Shown here: one piece after another, positions 14,970 to 20,655 of the stretch | Numbering within the stretch: position 1 is the first letter of the stretch | Layout of the letters: each line of letters starts with the position of its first letter | NCBI GenBank assembly: GCA_902803635.1 | Contig: CADCQU010000312.1 | Span: 1-20,655, forward strand | From: an uncultured Lachnospiraceae bacterium | GTDB lineage: Bacteria > Bacillota > Clostridia > Lachnospirales > Lachnospiraceae | DNA: 20,655 nt | Reading direction: 5' to 3' | Program-made: the position numbers and the translations under genes | Notes under the pieces: model-generated | Told to the model about the DNA's origin: nothing | Seen by the model: the letters and a program-made list of their open reading frames with translations, nothing else | The model's database searches: none

Positions 14970-15500
14970 TTAATTATATAGGTGTTTTGGCCAGAGGAAG
15001 AAGTGCTGGAGGGTGCCCTTGATGGAGGCGTGCTTGTCGGCGAGGGAGACCACCCAACCCTCCTTGGACATAGGAACGTGGAAGGAGATGGGAAACATAT
15101 GGTAGCGGATTGCGTCCTCGGTCTTCTTGTCCAGGCCGGAGATGAGCTTCCTCGTCTCCACAACGGACGCGCCCGGATGCTTTCTATAGCACTGGTAGTT
15201 GTTCTTATAGAGGGCATGCCGATTGATAATGCCGAGGTCGTGACAGAGGGAGGCGACGATGATTCTTTTCCGATCCGTCTCAATGCCCATTTTCTGGAGC
15301 CAGCGCTGGAGCTTTAAAGCCTCCTTCTCCACTTCCAGCGTATGCATGCCCACGGTGGTGTCAAAATGATGCTTCTGGCTCATCCCCTTCTGAAAAAGGT
15401 CGGAAGAGGTAATTGCGTAGCGAAGCTCGTCCTCCGTGGCCGTCGCATAGGGGATGGGAGCATTTGTCGAGGTATCCTTTTTGAACGTTTCGTTTTTCAA
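14970..15500 (-). CDS. HD-domain metal-dependent phosphohydrolase
   Basis: A 176-residue soluble protein with an HD-superfamily metal site: H53 (VGMHTLEVEKEAL), H87-D88 (SLCHDLGIINRH), H108 (CYRKHPGASVVETR), H134 (AIRYHMFP) and D155 (VSLADKHAS). The superfamily hydrolyses nucleotides and other phosphate esters or phosphodiesters; this type resembles stand-alone HD hydrolases of Clostridia, and the substrate is not deducible. The TTG at 15500 is chosen because GGAGGG lies 8 nt upstream in the gene's direction. It reads toward metH on the same strand, separated by 289 bp holding a degenerate mobile element, so a shared transcript is possible. A hairpin lies in its 5' leader (15559-15576). Confidence 0.88.
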   Translation of the reverse strand: MKNETFKKDTSTNAPIPYATATEDELRYAITSSDLFQKGMSQKHHFDTTVGMHTLEVEKEALKLQRWLQKMGIETDRKRIIVASLCHDLGIINRHALYKNNYQCYRKHPGASVVETRKLISGLDKKTEDAIRYHMFPISFHVPMSKEGWVVSLADKHASIKGTLQHFFLWPKHLYN

Positions 15501-15558
15501 TTTCCGAACCCTCCTATGCGGATAATGAATTTCTTAAGTCGGAATTTCTGGTGACCAT

Positions 15559-15576
15559 AACCGCCCGGTGGCGGTT
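15559..15576 (-). promoter_or_regulatory. Leader hairpin upstream of the HD gene
   Basis: Perfect 7-bp stem AACCGCC (15559-15565) and GGCGGTT (15570-15576) with loop CGGT. In the HD gene's direction no T-tract follows. On the plus strand it ends in TTTT, but no plus-strand gene precedes it. It may be a structured leader element. Confidence 0.4.
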
Positions 15577-15592
15577 TTCGTTGTCTCTGGAA

Positions 15593-15621
15593 ATGATACT
15601 TGCTAAATCATAACATTTAAA
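15593..15621 (-). promoter_or_regulatory. Candidate promoter of the HD gene
   Basis: Read on the minus strand: -35 TTTAAA (15621-15616), 17-bp spacer, -10 TATCAT (15598-15593). This leaves a leader of about 85 nt containing the hairpin at 15559-15576. The -35 match is only moderate. Confidence 0.4.
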
Positions 15622-15770
15622 TTGCAAGTGGGCAAGAAGGAAGAAGGGGACATTTTATGAAGATTTTGAGAATTTTGAGAAGGTTACTGTTCAGCTCCTC
15701 TGCTTTTTTCATAAAAGGTGCTGAATAAGAAAAGGAAGGCTTAGGGCTTAAGCTGCCAAAATGCTTGCGT

Positions 15771-16148
15771 TAAGCTTAAAACTCTGAAAAAGGAATTCAA
15801 AGCTTAACATACGTGGGCTGGCTGGTAGCAAGATAAGCTTAAAACCTCCAAAAAGGAATTATGAGCTTAACATACGAGGGCTGTCTGGTTGCAAGTTAAG
15901 CTTAAAATCTAGAAAAAGGTATTATGAGCTTAACATAAGAGGGCTGTCTGGTTGCAAGATAAGCTCAAAACCCCGAAAAAGGAATTATGAGCTTAACATA
16001 TAAGGACTGGCTGGTAGCAAGATAAGCTTAAAACCTCGAAAAAGGAATTATGAGCTTAACATATAAGGAATGGCTTGTTGCCAGATAAGCTCAAAACCTC
16101 GAAAAAGGGATTTTGAGCTTAAAAACGTCGGGTGGCCGGATGGAGGAT
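15771..16148. repeat. 63-bp tandem repeat array of hairpins (six units)
   Basis: Units start at 15771, 15834, 15897, 15960, 16023 and 16086, an exact 63-bp period; the last unit is diverged after its hairpin. Each has a left arm TAAGCTyA, an A-rich centre with GAAAAAGG, a right arm (mostly TGAGCTTAA), then a conserved tail such as CTGGCTGGTAGCAAGA. The left and right arms pair. At the seventh stem position the pair is T-A in unit 1, T-G in units 2, 3 and 5, and C-G in units 4 and 6, as expected for an RNA stem. The 'spacer' tails are also conserved, so this is not CRISPR. A partial degenerate unit may precede (about 15745-15770). No ORF spans it. It occupies the centre of the 790-bp gap 15501-16290. 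Confidence 0.9.
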
Positions 16149-16230
16149 AAAAGGGGAGTTACATTGTAACCTGAGAAGAAAAGAAAAAGCAAAAATATCC
16201 AAAATAGGTAGTGATTTTTTGGCGTATTTT

Positions 16231-16239
16231 TGGTATTAT
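16231..16239 (+). promoter_or_regulatory. Candidate extended -10 promoter of the HdeD-like gene
   Basis: TGG followed by TATTAT (16234-16239) fits an extended -10 (TGn then the hexamer). No good -35 box is seen at 17 bp. Transcription would begin near 16246, about 45 nt before the ATG at 16291. Confidence 0.4.
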
Positions 16240-16290
16240 GAATAAGATTCTATTGGTTTTGAGTCATTCTTTATGACGGGAGGAAACTGT

Positions 16291-16842
16291 ATGCTGTTTG
16301 ACTCACTGGATAAGATTAAACGTAACTCCATTGTCTCGGCAATCCTTCTGATTGCCCTTGGAATATTGATTCTGCTGTGTCCGCAGGTCTATGTTCCGTC
16401 CATGATGCTCCTCTTCGGATACGCACTGATCGTGGTTTCGATCGTGCTCCTTCTTGATTTTATTGCAAGCAAGAGGACGTTGATGGATTATGTATGGTTT
16501 GTCCTTGCACTGGTGATTCTCATTGTCGGAATCTGCGTCCTGGTCTCCCACGGCGACATCATGTTCGTTCTGGCCGTGCTGTTCGGCCTCTTCCTGATCT
16601 TTGATGGAACCCGGACGATGGTTCACTCCTTCACCTATGCCCGCCGCTCGCAGCGTAAGGGCTGGTGGATTCTGTCCATCCTCTCCGGCCTTCTGATTCT
16701 TGCCGGTATCGCCGTCCTGTGGCATCCCTTTGTCCATGACGCCAATACCATGATGAAGGTTGTCGGCGCGACGATTCTGTTCTCGGCCCTGGTCAGCTGC
16801 CTCCGCCTCATTTGGACGTGGCCGATTAAGAAAGAAGCTTGA
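16291..16842 (+). CDS. HdeD/DUF308-family membrane protein
   Basis: A 183-residue, very hydrophobic protein with about six membrane helices arranged as short paired hairpins: SIVSAILLIALGILILLCPQ, MLLFGYALIVVSIVLLLDFI, VWFVLALVILIVGICVLVSH, IMFVLAVLFGLFLIFDG, WWILSILSGLLILAGIAVLW and a last one near VVGATILFSALVSCLRLIW. This is the layout of HdeD (DUF308), known in E. coli as an acid-resistance-linked membrane protein; in Firmicutes the function is not established. The ATG at 16291 is preferred over that at 16273 because GGGAGG (16278-16283) lies 7 bp upstream. It stands alone after the 63-bp array, 186 bp before the UbiB-like gene. The sequence 16843-17028 shows no clear terminator. Confidence 0.85.
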   Translation: MLFDSLDKIKRNSIVSAILLIALGILILLCPQVYVPSMMLLFGYALIVVSIVLLLDFIASKRTLMDYVWFVLALVILIVGICVLVSHGDIMFVLAVLFGLFLIFDGTRTMVHSFTYARRSQRKGWWILSILSGLLILAGIAVLWHPFVHDANTMMKVVGATILFSALVSCLRLIWTWPIKKEA

Positions 16843-17028
16843 CGGCTCTGGTTCATACGGCCACTCGTATTTTCTGCGATAAGTAAGACAGGATATGTCA
16901 AATGGACAACGACAGGAATTTCCATCCGGAAGCCCCCATATGGGAGGCGCCGGACATTTGCCACATAGAGCGTACAAATGTGTAAGCGTGTGGCGTTAAA
17001 AGAATCTACAGACGAGGAGAAATGGATT

Positions 17029-18807
17029 ATGGCAAGGAACAAAGCAAAAAATAAGAACACCCCAGAAGAAGCTCCCATTCCGGCAAATGTAAACCCGGAG
17101 GAGCTGGAGAAGATTAAGCAGGAGCTTGCGGAGAACCGGGAGGATCCGAGCGAGAGCGTTACGAAAATGAGCGACCGTTTCAAGGCCAAGATCGCGAAGG
17201 AATTGAACGACTACCGTCGTCGGGAGAAAACGCGCCTGGCCGAGATGATGAGCATCTTTTCCGCGCACAATTTCTATGCAAATGGCTTCACCCCGGTGGA
17301 GCTTCGTACGACGCTGGAAGACCTCGGCCCGACGTATGTCAAGATCGGCCAGATCATGTCGAGCCGCACGGACCTTCTGCCGGAGAGCTACTGCAAGGAG
17401 CTGGAAAAGCTTCGCCAGACCGTGAAGCCGCTCGATTCGGAGATCGCGCGGGCGGTCATCGAGGAGGAGACCGGCAAGACCATCGACGAGCTCTACAGCG
17501 AGTTTAGGGATGAGCCGCTGGGTTCAGCCTCCATCGGGCAGGCGCATTACTGCGTGCTCAAGGACGGCACACCGGTCGTCACCAAGGTGCAGCGGCCCCT
17601 TATTGCCGACATGATGCACAAGGACTATGAACTCTTGAAGAAGCTGGGCGGGCTCCTCGGAGCTGTCTCCACCGCCGAACCGGGCGAGGATAGCATGGAC
17701 CTTGTCTCGATCGTCGAGGAGCTGGAGAAGGTCACGGACGAGGAACTGGATTTCCGCATCGAGGCCGCCAACACCAAGTTCTTCAAGGAAAACTGCATCG
17801 AGGACGAAAATGTCGTTAACTGTCCGACCGTGATTGACGAGCTGACGACCGAGCGCATTTTCACGATGACCTTCGTGGACGGCTATTCCGTCTCCAAGAA
17901 GAGCCGCCTTGTGGAGGAGGGCTATGACCCGAGCGCGATCGGCGCGGCCCTCGTCAACAACTTCGTCCACCAGGTGCTGGACGTGGGCACCTTCCATGCG
18001 GACCCGCACCAGGGCAACATCATGGTGAGCCACGGTGTTCCCTACTGGATTGATTTCGGCATGGTCGGCCATGTCTCGAACAAGGATATCGACAGCATCC
18101 AGAACCTGGTGCTGGCCCTCCTCGATGGGGATGCCGAGAGCCTCGTGAGCGTGGTCATGGGCATGGGTGCCGCTTCGCCGAAGACGAACCGCGACAAGTT
18201 GGCGGAGGATGCCCGCGTGATGCTGGAAAAATATGCGGGGACGACCGGGATTTCGGACATGGATATCACCGTCCTCTTTACCGAGATTGGCGATTTGGCA
18301 TCCAAGCACAATATCAAGATGCCCGGCCAGTATACGATGCTGGTCCGCTCGCTTCTTGCCATCGAGGGCGTGATTGAGCAGCTTTGCCCGGAGCTGAACC
18401 TCTTCGAGATTCTCTCGACGAAGCTTGCGGAGAGGATGAAGAATAATTTCAACCTCAAGAACACGCTGCTCGATGTCGGCAAGGAGCTTCTGAGCACTGG
18501 AAAACGGGCGACCAAGATTCCGGGACTCGTCGCGGAGACGCTGAACGGGCTTTCCAAGGGCAAGACGAAGATTAACTTTGAACTCACGGGCTTTGAGGAG
18601 CCGGCGGGAGCCCTTGGGGACTTCACGCGGAACCTTGTCCTGATCGTCATCGCCTGCGTGCTTTTCATCGGTTCCTGTATGCTCGCGAGCGTCCCGCTGC
18701 AGCCGCTGACCTCTACCGGCATGCCGCTAATCGCCCTCGCTATCATGCTCTTCTCGATTGGCCTTGGCATTTTCGCAGTCCGTAGGCTGATGAAGAAGAA
18801 GAAATAA
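17029..18807 (+). CDS. UbiB/AarF (ABC1) family atypical kinase-like protein
   Basis: A 592-residue ABC1 protein of the atypical protein-kinase-like fold. Visible motifs: the family-specific KxGQ (K105-Q108 in PTYVKIGQIMSSRTDLLP), the loop PLGSASIGQAHYC (163-175) in place of a canonical P-loop, conserved Lys K186 in VVTKVQRP, the catalytic loop HADPHQGNIM (323-332) and metal-binding IDFGMVG (341-347). Two C-terminal membrane helices follow (LVLIVIACVLFIGSCMLA and LIALAIMLFSIGLGIFAV), ending in KKKK. UbiB proteins support quinone or isoprenoid-lipid handling and bind ATP; no quinone genes lie nearby, so the lipid substrate is open. The ATG at 17029 has AGGAGA 8 bp upstream; an upstream in-frame ATG at 16978 would add 17 residues and lacks an RBS. 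Cardiolipin synthase follows after 85 bp, suggesting a membrane-lipid context. Confidence 0.9.
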   Translation: MARNKAKNKNTPEEAPIPANVNPEELEKIKQELAENREDPSESVTKMSDRFKAKIAKELNDYRRREKTRLAEMMSIFSAHNFYANGFTPVELRTTLEDLGPTYVKIGQIMSSRTDLLPESYCKELEKLRQTVKPLDSEIARAVIEEETGKTIDELYSEFRDEPLGSASIGQAHYCVLKDGTPVVTKVQRPLIADMMHKDYELLKKLGGLLGAVSTAEPGEDSMDLVSIVEELEKVTDEELDFRIEAANTKFFKENCIEDENVVNCPTVIDELTTERIFTMTFVDGYSVSKKSRLVEEGYDPSAIGAALVNNFVHQVLDVGTFHADPHQGNIMVSHGVPYWIDFGMVGHVSNKDIDSIQNLVLALLDGDAESLVSVVMGMGAASPKTNRDKLAEDARVMLEKYAGTTGISDMDITVLFTEIGDLASKHNIKMPGQYTMLVRSLLAIEGVIEQLCPELNLFEILSTKLAERMKNNFNLKNTLLDVGKELLSTGKRATKIPGLVAETLNGLSKGKTKINFELTGFEEPAGALGDFTRNLVLIVIACVLFIGSCMLASVPLQPLTSTGMPLIALAIMLFSIGLGIFAVRRLMKKKK

Positions 18808-18892
18808 AATGGTTTCGCTACAGAACAGGTGACCCAGGGTCTTTTCTGCAAAGGCGACAGGGGAATTTTAAAGAAGGAGGCGGCAGATAGGT

Positions 18893-20494
18893 ATGTCTAC
18901 AAATGATGCAAAAAAGCCGGAGGTCATCCGGGATGAACGGGGAGTGTCCCTGCTTAAAAAGAGGCGCAGCGGACTTTTGGGTATTTTGTTTAGCCCGATG
19001 GGCGTGGTGCTTCTGCTTCTTGCGCTCGGCATCGTCATCATCGTGACGGTCATGCTCTGGCTTACAGATTTTCTCGTCCAGAGCGTCGTGGTTGGTTTAT
19101 TGATTCAGATTGTTGCAATTGTATATATATTGAATTCTGATTCGGACGCCACGTCAAAAATGGCCTGGCTACTCGTCATAACGGTATTTCCCATCATCGG
19201 CGTGATGTTCTACATTTTCATCAATTCGAATCTGGGGATGCGCACCATGAAGAAACGCGCGAACCAGCTTGTAAACGAGAACCTGCACGCGGTGCGCCAG
19301 GACAAGAAGGTGGTGGAACAGGTCAGGAAGGAAGATGTTGGCACCATGCAGGTTGCCAGCTACATGGCCGACAACGGCTGTCATCCGATTTGCGCAAATA
19401 CGACCGTCAAATACTATCCCCTTGGTGAGCAGAAATGGGCGGATCTTCTGGAAGACATGAAGAAGGCGGAGAAGTTCATTTTCCTGGAGTACTTCATCGT
19501 TGAGGAAGGCCTCATGTGGGGGAAAATGCTGGAGATTATGGAGGAGAAGGCAGCGAAGGGCGTGGACGTCCGCTTCATTTACGACGGAACCTGCGAGTTC
19601 GTCCTCGTTCCCAGGAATTACCCGAAGCTCCTTGCGGGCATCGGTATCAAGGCGAAGCCATTTGCCAGACTGATGCCTCTCGTCTCGTCCTCCTACAACT
19701 ACCGTAACCACCGGAAGATTGCCGTCATTGACGGCAAGGTGGCTTACACCGGCGGCGTCAATCTGTCGGATGAGTACATCAACGCCAAGGAGGTGTTCGG
19801 ACACTGGAAGGATACCGCGGTCCGTCTCGAAGGGCCGGCGGTGGATCCCTACACCCTGCTCTTCCTGGAGGATTGGTGCCTTGAAGAGGAGGAATACACC
19901 CCTGTGGACCGTTCCTTCCTCGGAAAGAGCGTTCCGCAGCAGGCAAATGGCTACGTGATTCCGCTTGGCGAGTCTCCGCTTGATGACGAGCGGTGCGCGG
20001 AAAATGTCTACATCGACTTCCTGAACCGCGCGAAGAAGTATGTGTATATTATGAGTCCGTACCTCATCCTGGACGGGGAGCTGGAAAATGCCCTCTGCTT
20101 CGCGGCACGGCGGGGCGTGGACGTAAGGCTTGTCATGCCGGGCGTCCCGGACAAGGCGGCGGTCTACTGGCTTGCCTGGACTTACTTCCACAAGCTGACG
20201 CAGGCGGGCGTCAAGATTTTCACCTACACACCGGGCTTTGTCCACGCCAAGGTCTTCCTCTCCGACGACGAGCGGGCCTTTGTCGGGACCATCAACCTCG
20301 ACTACCGGAGCCTCTACCACCACTTCGAGTGCGGGGCCTATCTCTACAAGACGGACTGCATCGCCGACATCAAGGCCGATTTCGTAGATACGCTCAGCAA
20401 ATGCGAGCTTGTGACGGAGGAGCGTATCGAGAAACGCAGCCTGCCGAGCAAGATTATCGGCCCGCTGGCACGGATCATTGCTCCGCTGCTGTAA
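18893..20494 (+). CDS. cls: Cardiolipin synthase, two-HKD phospholipase D family
   Basis: Forms cardiolipin from two phosphatidylglycerol molecules at the membrane. The 533 residues begin with hydrophobic segments (about 36-57, VVLLLLALGIVIIVTVMLWL; about 64-80; about 92-110, WLLVITVFPIIGVMFYIFI), then two phospholipase D repeats: H273-R-K275 to D280 in NHRKIAVIDGKVAYTGGVN, and H451-A-K453 to D458 in VHAKVFLSDDERAFVGTIN. Both catalytic His/Lys/Asp sets are intact and the length is normal for bacterial ClsA-type enzymes. The start at 18893 is preceded by AGAAGGAGG (18872-18880) with a rather long 12-nt spacing. The 85-bp gap after the UbiB-like gene has no terminator, so the two are probably co-transcribed. 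A strong terminator follows at 20516-20559. Confidence 0.95.
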   Translation: MSTNDAKKPEVIRDERGVSLLKKRRSGLLGILFSPMGVVLLLLALGIVIIVTVMLWLTDFLVQSVVVGLLIQIVAIVYILNSDSDATSKMAWLLVITVFPIIGVMFYIFINSNLGMRTMKKRANQLVNENLHAVRQDKKVVEQVRKEDVGTMQVASYMADNGCHPICANTTVKYYPLGEQKWADLLEDMKKAEKFIFLEYFIVEEGLMWGKMLEIMEEKAAKGVDVRFIYDGTCEFVLVPRNYPKLLAGIGIKAKPFARLMPLVSSSYNYRNHRKIAVIDGKVAYTGGVNLSDEYINAKEVFGHWKDTAVRLEGPAVDPYTLLFLEDWCLEEEEYTPVDRSFLGKSVPQQANGYVIPLGESPLDDERCAENVYIDFLNRAKKYVYIMSPYLILDGELENALCFAARRGVDVRLVMPGVPDKAAVYWLAWTYFHKLTQAGVKIFTYTPGFVHAKVFLSDDERAFVGTINLDYRSLYHHFECGAYLYKTDCIADIKADFVDTLSKCELVTEERIEKRSLPSKIIGPLARIIAPLL

Positions 20495-20515
20495 AAAGAA
20501 TGTTATTGTAAAGCC

Positions 20516-20559
20516 AAAAACCCCACCGATTCACGTAGAGTGAAACGATGGGGTTTTTT
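20516..20559 (+). terminator. Intrinsic terminator after cls
   Basis: Outer arms AAAAACCCCA (20516-20525) and TGGGGTTTTTT (20549-20559), with an inner stem TTCAC (20530-20534) / GTGAA (20540-20544), ending in a six-T run. It lies 22 bp after the cls stop. Confidence 0.9.
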
Positions 20560-20571
20560 CTTTGTAAAAAA

Positions 20572-20655
20572 TTCGTCCTCTTGCCTCCCCCTCCAGGGGG
20601 AGGTGGCACGGCGTATACCCTCTCAGTCAGTGCCTCCGGCACTGACAGCTCCCCC
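20572..20655. repeat. Family 2 GC-rich palindromic repeat (cut by window end)
   Basis: The first part repeats the sequence at 4311-4350 (CCTCTTGCCTCCCCCTCC, then AGGGGGAGGTGGCACGGCG). It then diverges into a second hairpin, CAGTCAGTGCC-TCC-GGCACTGAC (20625-20646), and ends in CTCCCCC at the window edge, so two hairpin modules are joined head to tail. Confidence 0.8.

Noticed and set aside
15771..16148. CRISPR array
   Set aside because: The regularly spaced palindromic segments look CRISPR-like, but the intervening segments are also conserved between units and no cas genes are in the window.

Overview
The window comes from a GC-rich Firmicute, most likely a member of Clostridia and Lachnospiraceae-like. 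The evidence is strong AGGAGG-type ribosome binding sites, the smc-ftsY pair, a MetH without a C-terminal reactivation domain, a two-HKD cardiolipin synthase with two N-terminal membrane segments, and an ACT-containing threonine ammonia-lyase. The taxon is inferred from gene content; no rRNA or tRNA gene is visible.

Layout. 1-2851: the 3' part of smc, then ftsY (chromosome organisation and SRP receptor). 3087-5772: ilvA and a MATE exporter. 6035-7747: a Cache-HAMP-GGDEF diguanylate cyclase split by one in-frame TAG. 7767-9047: a COG3950-type AAA ATPase, followed by short overlapping ORFs that may be a decayed partner. 9234-10998: an AT-richer two-gene module with its own promoter, made of an XRE repressor coupled (TAATG) to an ImmA/IrrE metallopeptidase fused to a Fic domain. 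10999-11344: two MITE-like elements in tandem and a bidirectional terminator. 11345-14680 (minus): metH, with dispersed palindromic repeats inside its linkers. 14970-15500 (minus): an HD-domain hydrolase. 15501-16290: mostly non-coding, with an exact 63-bp tandem array of hairpins. 16291-20494: an HdeD-like membrane protein, a UbiB/AarF (ABC1) kinase-like protein and cardiolipin synthase, closed by an intrinsic terminator.

The flanking genes are housekeeping. The accessory interest lies in 7767-11000, probably a defence or toxin-type island, and in several DNA-level signals: two families of dispersed palindromic repeats, the 63-bp hairpin array, and an octamer GGCAAATG/CATTTGCC seen 17 times by eye, in several reading frames and both orientations, but absent from the AT-rich island. 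The most unusual candidates are the XRE / ImmA-IrrE-Fic fusion pair and the hairpin array.
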